The notes under the pieces were generated by a model that worked only from the letters and a program-made list of their open reading frames with translations, did not search any database and was not told the origin of the DNA. From NCBI RefSeq assembly GCF_040529335.1, contig NZ_CP159534.1, positions 8,308,001 to 8,372,000 on the forward strand: 64,000 nucleotides of DNA. The letters run 5' to 3'. The DNA is from Streptomyces sp. HUAS MG91 (GTDB lineage: Bacteria; Actinomycetota; Actinomycetes; Streptomycetales; Streptomycetaceae). A program made the position numbers and the translations under genes. Shown here piece after piece: positions 8,513 through 18,049 of this stretch (position 1 is the first letter of the stretch; each line of letters starts with the position of its first letter).

Positions 8513-8615
8513 GCGAAGAACTCCAGGTCGAGAAGGGTGCGGCACGCACACGCGCGCGGGACAAGCCTGCCATCCCGCGGCCCCGTGACGCACATCCGTC
8601 CGGCCGGGCCACGGC

Positions 8616-10865
8616 CTACGCGCGCGGGCCCACCGGCACGCCCAGCGGCCGGGCCAGACCCGTGATGCCCTCGTCGAGACGCTGGAGATGGCGCAGCACA
8701 CGGAACGTGACGGTGTTCGCGGCCGGCATGCCCAGACCGTCGGTCTCCAGCATCGCGGTGATGCTCGCGCCCGATTCGACGCGGCCCCCCTCCTCCGTCT
8801 CGTTCACGTGAGCGACCAGGACGTCGATGTTGTGGTCGATGCGCTGCGCCGCCCGCGCCAGCCGCGGATCCGCGCCGATCCGCTTGCTGTACGGGACGAG
8901 CTCGGCCGTCGCCGCCAGGGAACGGGCGTGATACGCCGAGGTCTCGAGCAGCGCCACCAGATAGCGGGCGGTCTGCCGGCGCTCGCGCAGCGGCGTGATC
9001 GGGTGCGTCAGCGGCTGGGTCGCCGCCCGCAGCTCGTCGAGCGCCGTGTCGAGGTCACGGGCCTTGTCGAGCAGATCGACGGCGGGACCGCCGCTGAGCT
9101 GCTCCACGGCGCCCTCGACGACCTCGCCGAGCCGCTCCAGGACGGCGGCGAGCTGCTCGTCGGTGCGCCGGTCGGTGCGGACCGGGAGCACCAGCATCGC
9201 CGCGATGATGCCGCAGGCCGCGCCCAGCGCCGTCTCCTCGATGCGCAGGACGAGCACGTCGAGGCTGTAGGTGTTCAGGAGGGTGTAGAGCAGACCCAGC
9301 ATCGCCGTCACGAAGAACGACATGAGCGCGTACGACAGCGGGGCGGTGAAGAACATCGCGAACACGCAGACCAGGACCAGTACGAACGCCAGCCAGGTGT
9401 GGTGCCCGACGGCGCCCGCGAGCGCCACACCGGCGACGACCCCCAGCACGGTGCCGAGCAGCCGCCGGTAGCCCTTGACGACGATCTCGCCGGTCGACGC
9501 GGTGTTCAGGAAGACGACCCAGCAGGTCAGGACCGCCCAGTACCAGCGCTGCGAGGACAGGAACTCGCCGCCGACGATGGCGAGCGACGAACCGACGGCG
9601 ACCTGGAACGCGGCCCGCGTGGTGGGCCGCTGGAAGCCCGCGGGCTCGTCCGGCTCGTCCTTCTCGGTGCTCGTGATGGACACGTCCTCGGCGTCGAACT
9701 CCTCGCGCGAGCGCGTCGTCGCCGGGGAGTCGTCCGACTCGTCCTGCGGACCGTCGAGCGCGAGCCGCAGACCCAGGACGGCACGGGCCGCCTCACCGAT
9801 GCCGCGGAACACGTCCTGCACCGCGAGGGTCGTGCCCGGCGGTATGCACTCCTCGTCGCGGTAGCCGAGCAGCCGGTTGCGGACGTGGGCGACGGCCGTG
9901 CCGCGGTTCGCCTCGGCCGGGCGGGCCACCATCAGGCGCAGGGCGCCGAGGTCGCGGCGGAGCAGCCTGGTGGACTCGTCCTCGGCGTGCAGCAGCTTGC
10001 CCGTGGCGGGCACCGGGGCGCCCGGCAGATGCAGGGTGAGGGTATCGGCGCGCTCGGCGCTGCGGGCGGTGAGCAGCAGCATGCCGAGGCGTTCGGCGGC
10101 CACCTCGGCGTCGGCGACACGGCGCTGGATCAGCGAGGCCGCGGCGTCGTCGCGGGTGCCGTCCTCCAGCCGGCCCTGGATCATCAGCGCGGTCTCGTGC
10201 AGCCGCGCGGTGCGGCTCCGCAGATCGTCGAGGACGTCGTCCAGGTCGCCGGGCGGCGCGTCGAGCAGCTGTGTCTGAGCGTCCACGAGCTGCGCGAGCC
10301 GCGCCCGGAACGCGTCGCGCAGCCGCCCGAGCACCCGCTGCGGGGTCTCCGGCACCAGCGCGAACCGGGCCATGGCACTGCAGGCGAAGGAGATCGCCAA
10401 GGTGCCGAAGAGGACCGGCAGTTGACCCACCGAGGCGTTCACGAACAGGGACACGAAATACACCTGAAAACCGATCAGGCCGAGCGCCGTGCCCCGGTCG
10501 CCGAACCTGCGGCTGTAGACCGCGCCGAAGATGAGGGCGACGAAGAACGCGTCGCCGATGACGACCAGGCTGTGCAGCAGCGCGCCGAGCGTCATCGCGA
10601 CGAGCGCGGTCGGCAGCCCGAGCGCGAGGGTCGCCGCCTGCCCGCGCACGGTCTTCTCGCGGATCGCGAAGGTGGCGACCATCGCCGCCATGGCCCCCGC
10701 CACCATGTGCGTCACGTCCGTGCCGATCAGGGCGAGCACGCCGAGCGCGAGCCCGATCGCCGCCACGGTGCGCACTCCGGCCGTCAGCCGCAGCAGCCCG
10801 GGGTCGGAGGCCACGAAGCGGTCCCACGTCGCGGTCAGGGTCGGCCGTCGCGCCACCTGCGTCAC
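8616..10865 (-). CDS. FUSC-family inner-membrane protein
   Basis: About 749 residues with two membrane blocks. The first half has about six hydrophobic segments (AAIGLALGVLALIGTDVTHM through LFGTLAISFACSAMARFAL), then a cytoplasmic helical stretch. A second block (VAVGSSLAIVGGEFL, WAVLTCWVVFLNT, LLGTVLGVVAGVALAGAVG and following) matches the fusaric-acid-resistance/aromatic acid exporter fold. A helical C-terminal domain follows. Members export aromatic acids or toxic compounds, but the substrate here is unknown. Start is set at GTG 10865 (TQVARRPTLTATW) because the upstream 60 residues look like translated non-coding sequence. The ribosome site is weak, so the start is uncertain. Confidence 0.86.
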   Translation of the reverse strand: MTQVARRPTLTATWDRFVASDPGLLRLTAGVRTVAAIGLALGVLALIGTDVTHMVAGAMAAMVATFAIREKTVRGQAATLALGLPTALVAMTLGALLHSLVVIGDAFFVALIFGAVYSRRFGDRGTALGLIGFQVYFVSLFVNASVGQLPVLFGTLAISFACSAMARFALVPETPQRVLGRLRDAFRARLAQLVDAQTQLLDAPPGDLDDVLDDLRSRTARLHETALMIQGRLEDGTRDDAAASLIQRRVADAEVAAERLGMLLLTARSAERADTLTLHLPGAPVPATGKLLHAEDESTRLLRRDLGALRLMVARPAEANRGTAVAHVRNRLLGYRDEECIPPGTTLAVQDVFRGIGEAARAVLGLRLALDGPQDESDDSPATTRSREEFDAEDVSITSTEKDEPDEPAGFQRPTTRAAFQVAVGSSLAIVGGEFLSSQRWYWAVLTCWVVFLNTASTGEIVVKGYRRLLGTVLGVVAGVALAGAVGHHTWLAFVLVLVCVFAMFFTAPLSYALMSFFVTAMLGLLYTLLNTYSLDVLVLRIEETALGAACGIIAAMLVLPVRTDRRTDEQLAAVLERLGEVVEGAVEQLSGGPAVDLLDKARDLDTALDELRAATQPLTHPITPLRERRQTARYLVALLETSAYHARSLAATAELVPYSKRIGADPRLARAAQRIDHNIDVLVAHVNETEEGGRVESGASITAMLETDGLGMPAANTVTFRVLRHLQRLDEGITGLARPLGVPVGPRA

Positions 10866-11108
10866 TCCAAGATCGATCCGGCGTTCGTCCCCCGAGCATA
10901 CGAGCACGTGCGCGCGGCGTTGACGGGTGCACGGTCCGACTCCGGGGCGCGGGAATCGCGAGGTCGGCAGGGGTGCGGTGGCCACAGGACCGAACGCGGC
11001 GGGTCCGGCGCCGAGTTGAGTGCCCGGCGGGGTGAGCCGCACGGCGCGGCGAGCTCCCCGGGGGTCTCCCGTCTGCGGTATCTCTACCGTTTCTCTCCTG
11101 CGGTTCCG

Positions 11109-12701
11109 CTACCGCGCGGACCTGAGGACGGCCGCCACGAGCGGTCCCGACGACTCGCCGCCGCGTCCGCCGCGCCGCATCACGGCGGACGCGGCGAGAT
11201 CGCCGTGCCAGGCGGCGAACCAGCCGTTGGGCTTCTTCTGCCCGATAACCTCGGCCGATCCGGTCTTCGCGCCGATGTCACCGGTCAGCCCCGCCATGGA
11301 GCCGGACGCGGAACCGGACGTCGCCGTCGTGTGCAGAAGATCACGCAGTTGCGCGTGCGCGGCCGGATCGAGCTTCCGGTGCGCCGTGGCCAGCGTCCGG
11401 TGGTCGACGTCCGGGGCGACGAGGTAGGGCTGCCGGAACTCTCCCGTCCGTGCCGTGGAGACGACCGACGCCATGGTCAGCGGATTCATCCGCACCTCGC
11501 CCTGGCCGATCATCGAGGCCGCCTTCGACGCGGCGTGCTCGACCGGGACCGCACCGGCGAACACGTCGACACCCGCCGACCAGCGCTCGCCGATCCCGAA
11601 CACGTCACTGGCCTGCCGGGACAGCGCGTCGTCGGCGATCCTGCCCGCCTGTGTGATGAAGGCGGTGTTGCAGGACGCGGCGAAACTGCTGCGGAACGTA
11701 CCGCCGACGATGTCGAAGTCGTCGACGTTGTGGAACTTCCAGCCGCCGTACGAGGCGTTCTTCGGGCACGGATGCGGCCGGTCGGGGGCGGCGAGCTTCT
11801 TCTCCAGGAGCAGCGACGCGGTGATCATCTTCATCGTGGAGCCGGGCGCGAGCCGCCCCCGCAGCGCCGTGTCCGCACCCTTCGCGCCGGAACCCGCGAC
11901 GGCCAGGATCTCGCCGGTGGACGGCTTGAGCACGACCAGTGAGGCGTCCGACCGAAGCGCGACCTCCCGCTCGGCGGCCTTCTGGACGCGGGCGTCGATC
12001 GTGGTCCGCACCCGCCCGGGCGCCCCCTCGGGCACGGAGGCCAGCACCTGACCGCCGGGTGCCGTCCGCAACTCGACGCCAGGACGGCCGCCCGCCCTGC
12101 CGCCGTAGCCGCCGCGCTGCCCGTCCACCACGTGCGCGAGCGACGGGAAGGTCCGCGTGTCGAGGGGCCGACCGGTCCGGTCGAGGGCGTCGACCCGCGC
12201 GGGGCCCGTCTCCCGCGCCTCGAACCGCGCACCGCCGACCAGCCGGGGATGCAGCACCGCCGGCCGCCAGGCCACGACGGGCTCCCCGTCCCCGGCCCGC
12301 CGCACCACGGTGAGCCCGGAGTCGTACGACACCGGTGCGCGCCCGCCCTCGTACGAGAACCGGGCGCGCACCGAGAAGGGGACGCGGGCGCCCTTCGGGG
12401 CGCCCGCCGTGAGGCGTTCGGGGGTGAGGTGACCGCGTTCCCGGTAGTCGCGCAGCGCCCGGGCGGCGGCCGCCGCGTCGTCCGTGCGGTCCGCGGCCCG
12501 CTCCGCGTCGCCGTCGGCCCAGGCGTCGAGGAACCCGTCGGCGGCACCGCGGATCTCCGCGGCCGACAGCGGGCCGGTCCGGGGAGCCGGATCGCCCGCC
12601 GCCGTAAGCGCCCAGCCACCCGCCCCGAGGGCGACGACGGCCACCGCGCCGCCGATCCACAGACCGCGCTTCCCGCCGGTGCCCTGCCGCTCGTCGCCCA
12701 C
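11109..12701 (-). CDS. Secreted/anchored penicillin-binding transpeptidase
   Basis: A 530-residue class B-type PBP. An N-terminal membrane anchor (residues about 13-35) is followed by an NTF2-like MecA_N region (about 43-150), a dimerisation domain and a transpeptidase domain. Catalytic motifs are complete: S288-T-M-K291, S343-C-N and K479-T-G-S. It cross-links peptidoglycan stem peptides outside the membrane. It is shorter than PBP2/FtsI and similar to the small PBP paralogues of Streptomyces. It stands alone between the FUSC gene and the SGNH hydrolase, on the same strand as both, without obvious operon partners. Confidence 0.94.
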   Translation of the reverse strand: MGDERQGTGGKRGLWIGGAVAVVALGAGGWALTAAGDPAPRTGPLSAAEIRGAADGFLDAWADGDAERAADRTDDAAAAARALRDYRERGHLTPERLTAGAPKGARVPFSVRARFSYEGGRAPVSYDSGLTVVRRAGDGEPVVAWRPAVLHPRLVGGARFEARETGPARVDALDRTGRPLDTRTFPSLAHVVDGQRGGYGGRAGGRPGVELRTAPGGQVLASVPEGAPGRVRTTIDARVQKAAEREVALRSDASLVVLKPSTGEILAVAGSGAKGADTALRGRLAPGSTMKMITASLLLEKKLAAPDRPHPCPKNASYGGWKFHNVDDFDIVGGTFRSSFAASCNTAFITQAGRIADDALSRQASDVFGIGERWSAGVDVFAGAVPVEHAASKAASMIGQGEVRMNPLTMASVVSTARTGEFRQPYLVAPDVDHRTLATAHRKLDPAAHAQLRDLLHTTATSGSASGSMAGLTGDIGAKTGSAEVIGQKKPNGWFAAWHGDLAASAVMRRGGRGGESSGPLVAAVLRSAR

Positions 12702-12801
12702 GGGCCCTCCGCCTCGCCGAAGCCTCGAGATCCTGACGCCTCACCGTAGGCAGGTCTCCCGTGCGCTTCCCTGGCGAAATGAGCCGTTCAGGGGTGGTGG
12801 A

Positions 12802-13680
12802 TCACCCCAGGCCGAGCGCCGACATCGTCCGGTCGGCCATGGCCGACTCCCCGAGCGCGTTCGGATGCACCGGCACGAAATTGGTGCCGAACAGCGCGGG
12901 CTCGACCCAGCGGGTGCCGCTCGCCCGACACGCGTCGTGGCCCTCCGACGCCTGGGCCAGGTCCACGTACGTGGCGCCCGTCTCGGCCGCGGCCCGCCGC
13001 ACCGCCGTGTTGAGGTGGGTCTGGATGTCGCGGACGTACGGCACATCACCCTTGGCGATCGGCATCTTCGCGAAGCAGCCCGACTGCGCCGTCGCCGGCA
13101 TGATCCACGGGTAGCCGAGGATCGCGACGCGCGCGTCCGGCGCCTTGTTCCGCACCGCCTGCAGCGCCGCCTTCACCGCCGGATACGTCTTCGTGTCGAT
13201 GTCGTCGCTGAACTTGGTGCCGTTCTGGTCCTTGCACGGGCTGCCCTGACCGGCGGAGAGCACCCCGGCGGCGGCACACGCGAGGATCGTGCTGATGAAG
13301 GTGTTGTTGTCGTTGCCGCCGATGGTCATGGTCACCAGGCGGGTGTCCGCGCCGAGCGCGTCCAGCTGCGGGGCGACGCCCGGGTACTGGGCCCCGGCGA
13401 AGTCCTTGGTCTGTGCGCCGCCGCAGGTCACGTCCCTGAGCGCGGCGCCGGTGCGCTCCGCGATCACGTGCGGGTAGTTCTTCGTGGACCGGGCGCACAG
13501 CGGGGACGCGGACGGATCGAGCGGCAGGACGCCGGAGGCCGCGCTGTAACTGTCGCCGAGCGCCACGTAGGGGAGGGGTTGACCGGTCGCCTGTGCGGGT
13601 GCGGCAAGCCCTGCGAGGGCCGCGCCGGACGCCACCGCCACTGCCGCGACACGTCCGCCCCGGAACGCGCGAATCACCAT
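12802..13680 (-). CDS. Secreted SGNH/GDSL-type hydrolase (lipase/esterase)
   Basis: A 292-residue exported esterase. A signal peptide with Ala-rich core ends near AAPAQA (about residue 31). SGNH blocks are present: GDSYSAASG (block I Ser), the GGAQT region, TIGGNDNN (block III Asn) and FVPVHPNALGE (block V His). Cys pairs (CARS/CGG, CAAAG/CKDQ, CFAK/CRAS) suggest disulfides as in Streptomyces GDSL lipases. It probably hydrolyses acyl esters outside the cell. The ATG at 13680 directly precedes the Arg-rich n-region. Confidence 0.94.
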   Translation of the reverse strand: MVIRAFRGGRVAAVAVASGAALAGLAAPAQATGQPLPYVALGDSYSAASGVLPLDPSASPLCARSTKNYPHVIAERTGAALRDVTCGGAQTKDFAGAQYPGVAPQLDALGADTRLVTMTIGGNDNNTFISTILACAAAGVLSAGQGSPCKDQNGTKFSDDIDTKTYPAVKAALQAVRNKAPDARVAILGYPWIMPATAQSGCFAKMPIAKGDVPYVRDIQTHLNTAVRRAAAETGATYVDLAQASEGHDACRASGTRWVEPALFGTNFVPVHPNALGESAMADRTMSALGLG

Positions 13681-13855
13681 CTGCAGCTCCTTCGAAACCG
13701 GCTCGGCTCATGGCCAAGTTCCGTACGAGACAGGGGATTTCAGCGCGCTGACCATTGAAGCTACCGACGAGTTGGAAAACTGGTCAATAGGTGTGCACGG
13801 GGTCGTGACCAGGGACGGCCGGGACCGGTGGTCGGGGAGGTGCCGGCCCGCGGCC

Positions 13856-14017
13856 TCAGTCGGTCTGCTCCGCCTCGGAGCCGTGGCCGAAGTCGAGCAC
13901 GTTCTCGGCGGTGCGCTCGGTCTCCTGCGCCGCTTCGCGGGCGACGGCCAGGACGTCGCCCTGTTCGTCGACCAGCTGGTCGTAGATCGGGGCCGGGGCG
14001 GTGGACGGTGCGGGCAC
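13856..14017 (-). CDS. Small acidic conserved-looking protein
   Basis: A 53-residue protein, PAPSTAPAPIYDQLVDEQGD at the start and rich in Glu/Asp/Ala, predicted mostly helical. The GTG at 14017 is chosen because GGAG lies 8 bases upstream. The open frame runs further but without a comparable ribosome site. It resembles short Streptomyces hypotheticals with an N-terminal P-x-YDQL motif, though no function is recognised. It lies on the same strand as the SGNH hydrolase, 175 bases upstream of it. Confidence 0.6.
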   Translation of the reverse strand: MPAPSTAPAPIYDQLVDEQGDVLAVAREAAQETERTAENVLDFGHGSEAEQTD

Positions 14018-14249
14018 GACGAAAACTCCAGGTGAATGCGGTGCAGGGGGACCTGCGCTACGGACAAAAGGGGACCCTACGACGCCCCCGTCGAGCCCGG
14101 TCAACCGGGGTCGGGTTGGACGCCCGGCCCGCTTCCGGGCCCGCGGGCCGCTTCGGGCCAACCCTGAAGGAGGCGCGGACAGCGCACAGGACGGCGGATA
14201 GACAGGAGAGGGTCGGCGCCTGTCAGCCGGACACGGGGAGGGCCGTCAC

Positions 14250-14459
14250 ATGATCACCATCGACGTCGCCGTCTTGCTGGGCATCATCGCCTTGGTTCTC
14301 CTGCGTCGCCCCGTCGCGCCGAGAAAGCGGGTCGACACGTTCCTCGTCATGCTGGTCGCGTTCGTCCTCGGCATCCTCGTCGCGCCCACCCCCTTCGGCG
14401 AGGGCGTCGCCAACGTGATGAACCAGCTGTCCACCAGCATCTCCAGCTGGGGCAACTGA
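14250..14459 (+). CDS. Small membrane protein
   Basis: A 69-residue protein with two hydrophobic helices: IDVAVLLGIIALVLL at about 4-18 and TFLVMLVAFVLGILVAPTPFG at about 30-50, separated by the basic loop RRPVAPRKR. The C-terminus FGEGVANVMNQLSTSISSW is amphipathic. A GGGGAGGG ribosome site precedes the ATG by 7 bases. Small two-helix proteins of this kind are common next to integrative elements and regulators in Streptomyces, but none is present here. Function is unknown. Confidence 0.75.
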   Translation: MITIDVAVLLGIIALVLLRRPVAPRKRVDTFLVMLVAFVLGILVAPTPFGEGVANVMNQLSTSISSWGN

Positions 14460-14494
14460 CCAGGTCACGACCGTGCTGTGCCAGACTCGGCCGC

Positions 14495-14980
14495 ATGAGG
14501 ATCCGAGACTTCCGCGCCGACGACTGGGAGCGTGTCTGGCCGTTCTGGCGGCAGATCGTGGCCGCGGGGGAGACCTACACCTGGGACCCCCGCACGAGCG
14601 AGGCGGAGGCCCGCGCCCTGTGGACGCAGGGCGCGGGCAAGCGGGTCCTCGTCGCCGAGGACGCGGCGGGCGACCTCGTCGCCACCGCGTACATGAAGCC
14701 CAACTACGGCGGCCCGGCCCGCGACGTCGCCAATGCCGGATTCATGGTCGACCCGGCCCACGGCGGCCACGGCTACGGCCGGGCGCTGGCCGAGCACGTC
14801 CTGGCCGCCGCGAAGGCCGACGGATACCGCGCGATGGTCTTCAACGCCGTCGTCGAGACGAACCCGGCCGTACGGCTGTGGACCTCCCTGGGCTTCACCG
14901 TCCTGGGCACCGTGCCGGACGCCTTCGACCATCCCCGGCACGGCCGCGTCGGGCTGCACGTCATGCACCGCGTGCTCTGA
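14495..14980 (+). CDS. GNAT-family N-acetyltransferase
   Basis: A 161-residue acetyltransferase. The N-terminus MRIRDFRADDWERVWPF is typical of the phosphinothricin acetyltransferase-like group. The acetyl-CoA binding loop is GGHGYGRALAEHV (Q/RxxGxG/A) and NPAVRLWTSLGF is the conserved motif B. It is cytosolic and transfers acetyl to an amine, with substrate unknown. It follows the small membrane protein by 35 bases and may share its transcript. Confidence 0.92.
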   Translation: MRIRDFRADDWERVWPFWRQIVAAGETYTWDPRTSEAEARALWTQGAGKRVLVAEDAAGDLVATAYMKPNYGGPARDVANAGFMVDPAHGGHGYGRALAEHVLAAAKADGYRAMVFNAVVETNPAVRLWTSLGFTVLGTVPDAFDHPRHGRVGLHVMHRVL

Positions 14981-15260
14981 CCCGTCCACGCCGCCCTCCT
15001 CCCGTGTGCTGAGGAGCGGTCGGCCCGGCGGCGCCGTCGGCGTACGCCCCCTCCGGCTGCCGGGACCGCGGCTTCGCCGGCGCCGTCCGGCACGGACCGG
15101 CCCACCGGCGCCCCTCCGCGACGGAAGGGGTGGTGCGGGCCACGGACACGTCTGTGCCGTCCCGGCACCGGCTCGTCGTGTACGTAGGCGGATTCACCCC
15201 GACCGGCCAATTCCCGCGGCACCGCGAACAGGTTTGGGAAGGACTCCTTACTTGATTGGC

Positions 15261-15266
15261 TAGACT
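15261..15266 (+). promoter_or_regulatory. -10 element of a probably leaderless ROK regulator transcript
   Basis: TAGACT ends 6 bases before the ATG at 15273, which places transcription start at or next to the start codon. No Shine-Dalgarno sequence is present. The -35 region is poor. Confidence 0.5.
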
Positions 15267-15272
15267 GGGGAT

Positions 15273-16421
15273 ATGCCCTCGTCACACCCGGTGCCGCGCC
15301 CGTCGCTGGAGATGCTGCGCGCACTCACCGACGAGAACGTGCTGCGCTCCCTGATGTCCGAGAGCCGGCTCACCCGAGCCGAGATCGCCGCCCGCACCGG
15401 CATCTCCCGGCCCACGATCTCCGACAGCGTGCAGCGGCTGGCCGCCGCGGGCCTGGTCGTCGACACGGGGGAGCGCACCACGGGACGTGGCCGCGTCGGC
15501 ACCTACTACGGGCTGGCCCCCGGGCTCGGCGCGGCCCTCGTGGTCGGGATCACCCCGCACGGGGTCATCGCGGAGGCCGTCGACGCCCTCGGCCGCGTGC
15601 GGGCGCGCGAGGAGGCGGGGCTCGGGCCGGACGCGGGCCGGCGGGCCGCGGGCGACGCCCTGGACTCGGCCGTACGACGTCTCGCCGGACGCACCGGGGG
15701 CCGGCTGCGCACCGCCGTCGTCAGCGCCGCGGACCCCGTCGACCGCGGCACGGGCCGCCTCGCGCAGCTGCCGGACGCGCCGTTCCTCGTCGGTGACCTC
15801 GACCCGCCGGGCGTCCTCGCCCCGTACGTCGGCGCCGATGGGACCGTGCTGGTCGACAACGACGTCAACTGGGCGGCCCGCGCCGAGCGCGCCGAGGGCT
15901 GCGCCCAGGGTGTCGACGACTTCGTCTACCTGCACCTCGGCGAGGGACTCGGCGGCGCGGTCGTCTGCGACGGCGACGTGCGCCGCGGCGACCACGGCTT
16001 CGCCGGTGAGATCGCCCACCTCTGCGTGCCGGGCCCGGACGGCCGTGCCCTGCCGCTCACCGAGGTGTTCGCCGCGCTCGGCCTGCGCCGGGCGGGCTCC
16101 ACGGCCATCGACGTCGCCGCCCTGCTCGCCCGGCTCGCGGCGCCCGGCGACCCAGGAGCGCGCACGGCCCTCACCGAGGCGATCGGCGCCGTCGTCTCGG
16201 CCGCCGTGGCCTTCGCCGACCCCCGCACGGTCGTCGTCGGGGGCGGCTGGGGCCCCGCGCTGGTGCCCGCGCTCGACGACCGCTTCCGCCACGGCCCACG
16301 CCCCGTCCCGGTCGTCGCGGCCCGGCTGCCCGCTCCCGAGCTGACCGGCGCCCGCGCCCACGCGGTGGACCGCCTGCGCACCCTCGTCGTCGCATCGGCC
16401 CACCCGGCCCTCACCACCTGA
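15273..16421 (+). CDS. ROK-family transcriptional regulator
   Basis: A 382-residue regulator. The N-terminal winged helix contains LTRAEIAARTGISRPTISDSVQRLAAAGLV (about 34-63). The ROK/actin-like fold shows VLVDNDVNWAARAE and LHLGEGLGGAVVCDGDVRRGDHGFAGEIAH. The ROK zinc-binding CxCG cluster is not visible, which is usual for regulatory rather than kinase members. It probably senses a sugar or sugar phosphate and represses nearby genes. The HAD phosphatase gene starts 39 bases downstream on the same strand and is a plausible co-transcribed partner. Confidence 0.92.
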   Translation: MPSSHPVPRPSLEMLRALTDENVLRSLMSESRLTRAEIAARTGISRPTISDSVQRLAAAGLVVDTGERTTGRGRVGTYYGLAPGLGAALVVGITPHGVIAEAVDALGRVRAREEAGLGPDAGRRAAGDALDSAVRRLAGRTGGRLRTAVVSAADPVDRGTGRLAQLPDAPFLVGDLDPPGVLAPYVGADGTVLVDNDVNWAARAERAEGCAQGVDDFVYLHLGEGLGGAVVCDGDVRRGDHGFAGEIAHLCVPGPDGRALPLTEVFAALGLRRAGSTAIDVAALLARLAAPGDPGARTALTEAIGAVVSAAVAFADPRTVVVGGGWGPALVPALDDRFRHGPRPVPVVAARLPAPELTGARAHAVDRLRTLVVASAHPALTT

Positions 16422-16459
16422 CCACCCCTCCCGACCACACCTCCGAACCAGGAACCACC

Positions 16460-17338
16460 GTGACCACGCAGCAAGAGCAGACCGCCCGTCCCATCACCCC
16501 GCCCGACATCCGCCTCGTCGTCACCGACATGGACGGCACGCTCCTCGACGCCGACGGACGCGTACCGGACGAGGTGTGGCCGCTCCTCGCGGAGCTGGAC
16601 CGGCGTGGCATCGTCTTCTGCCCGGCCAGCGGCCGCCAGTACGCCACGCTCGCCGCCCAGTTCGCCGCCGTGGACGACGGCGGCATGGTCTACGTCGCGG
16701 AGAACGGGACCTACGTCGTGCGCGGCGGCACCGAACTCAGCTCGGACGTGCTCGACCCGGCGGTCGCCTCCTGGATCGTCAAGTCGATACGCCGACTCGC
16801 CGACGAGACCGGCGGCGCGGACGGCGCGGCGGCGGACGTGGGCGTCGTCGTCTGCGGCAAGCGGTCCGCGTACGTGGAGCGCTCCGACGAGGCGTTCATG
16901 ACCGAGGTGCGCAAGTACTACCGCGACCACCGCGTCGTCGACGACCTCACCGCCGTCGACGACGACGTCATCAAGGTCGCCGTCTTCGACTTCGGCCGGG
17001 CGGAGCGGACCGTCGCCCCGGCCCTCGCCGACCTCACCGCGACGCACCAGGTCGTCGTCTCCGGGGAGCACTGGGTCGACGTCATGAACCGCACCGCGAA
17101 CAAGGGCGTCGCCGTCCGCGGCCTCCAGCGCGAACTGGGCATCACGCCCGCCCAGACCATGGTCTTCGGCGACTACCTCAACGACCTGGAGATGCTGGAC
17201 GCCGCCGAGTGGTCGTACGCCATGGAGGGTGCCCACCCCGACGTGCTGCGCCGCGCCCGCCACCGCGCCCCCGCGCACACCGAAAACGGCGTCGTCCGCA
17301 CCGTGCGCGCCGTCCTCGGTCTGCCTGCGCAGGTCTGA
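16460..17338 (+). CDS. HAD-superfamily (Cof-type) phosphatase
   Basis: A 292-residue HAD hydrolase of the Cof/IIB subfamily. Motif I is D23-M-D25-G-T-L-L-D, motif II is in PASGRQY, the Lys of motif III lies in ANKGVAVRGLQ, and motif IV is FGDYLNDLEML. A large C2B cap sits between motifs II and III. Such enzymes dephosphorylate sugar phosphates or nucleotides in the cytosol. Start is GTG at 16460. The partner upstream is the ROK regulator, which suggests sugar-phosphate metabolism. Confidence 0.94.
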   Translation: MTTQQEQTARPITPPDIRLVVTDMDGTLLDADGRVPDEVWPLLAELDRRGIVFCPASGRQYATLAAQFAAVDDGGMVYVAENGTYVVRGGTELSSDVLDPAVASWIVKSIRRLADETGGADGAAADVGVVVCGKRSAYVERSDEAFMTEVRKYYRDHRVVDDLTAVDDDVIKVAVFDFGRAERTVAPALADLTATHQVVVSGEHWVDVMNRTANKGVAVRGLQRELGITPAQTMVFGDYLNDLEMLDAAEWSYAMEGAHPDVLRRARHRAPAHTENGVVRTVRAVLGLPAQV

Positions 17339-17407
17339 ACGCGGCGGCCCCGGACGGCCCGTGACGCCCGACAGGCCCTCTACGACAGACCCGCGCGATG
17401 CGGGACC

Positions 17408-17887
17408 GTGAGTCTCATGAACTCGCTGCCGCCCGTGCCGTCCGCGCGCGCCGTCTGCTACGCCTGCGCCAACGAAGCCCGGTTCGACGACCTGCCGCCG
17501 CGCGAGCGCGTCGCCCACGACACCCACTGGCGCGTCGCCCACTCCTTCACCAGCGCCCTGCCCGGCTGGCTCGTCCTGTTGCCCCGGCGCCATGTGACCG
17601 CGGTGCACGACCTCAGCGACTCTGAGGCCGCGGCCCTGGGCGGCTGGCAGGTGGGCGCCTCGCGGGCGCTGCGCGAAGTCACCGGATGCGCCAAGACGTA
17701 CGTCGCCCAGTTCGCGGAGGCCGACGGATTCGCCCACGTCCACTTCCACATCGTGCCCCGCGCCGCGGAACTCCCCGCGGCGCAACGCGGGCCCGGCGTC
17801 TTCGAGTTGCTGCACGGGCCGCGGCGCGGGCGGGTCTCCGCGGAGCAGGCGGACGAGATCGCCCTCGCGCTGCGCGCCCATCTCTGA
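17408..17887 (+). CDS. HIT-family hydrolase
   Basis: A 159-residue histidine-triad protein. The triad H110-V-H-F-H114-I-V contains the catalytic histidines, and C17/C20 may bind zinc as in many HIT proteins. It acts on nucleoside-phosphate-type bonds in the cytosol. Start is GTG at 17408 (SLMNSLPP), and the in-frame Met at 17417 is an alternative. It lies 69 bases after the HAD phosphatase on the same strand. Confidence 0.92.
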   Translation: MSLMNSLPPVPSARAVCYACANEARFDDLPPRERVAHDTHWRVAHSFTSALPGWLVLLPRRHVTAVHDLSDSEAAALGGWQVGASRALREVTGCAKTYVAQFAEADGFAHVHFHIVPRAAELPAAQRGPGVFELLHGPRRGRVSAEQADEIALALRAHL

Positions 17888-17925
17888 GGCGCCGACCTTG
17901 GCCGGATCGCACCCCACGATTGGCA

Positions 17926-17954
17926 TGGACCTGTCCATGATCCCTCGCTAGGCT
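17926..17954 (+). promoter_or_regulatory. Candidate promoter of the S1 protease gene
   Basis: TGGACC (17926-17931) and TAGGCT (17949-17954) are separated by 17 bases, matching the vegetative-type Streptomyces consensus. The -35 lies inside the dyad CATGGAC-CT-GTCCATG (17924-17939). Transcription would start near 17961. Confidence 0.55.
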
Positions 17955-17971
17955 GCGCCACCGGCACCCCT

Positions 17972-17985
17972 GGGGAGCGCTCCCA
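17972..17985 (+). promoter_or_regulatory. CebR-box-like LacI-family operator
   Basis: GGGGAGCGCTCCCA contains the perfect 12-base palindrome GGGAGCGCTCCC (17973-17984) and differs from the known CebR operator TGGGAGCGCTCCCA at one outer base. It sits about 12-24 bases after the predicted transcription start of the secreted protease, a position suited to repression. Which LacI protein binds is not known, as none is encoded here. Confidence 0.6.
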
Positions 17986-18049
17986 GCGCGTGCCGTGCTG
18001 TTCCGTTCGGTTCCACCCCCACATCACTGGAACAACGAAGGGTCGCACC

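Noticed and set aside
8688..11942. 1084-residue open frame on the plus strand
   Set aside because: It is the antisense of the FUSC and PBP genes, with His/Arg/Gly-rich composition and no family motifs. The minus-strand genes show normal protein motifs.
15926..17938. 670-residue open frame on the minus strand
   Set aside because: It mirrors the ROK, HAD and HIT genes. Composition is of an antisense frame in high-GC DNA.
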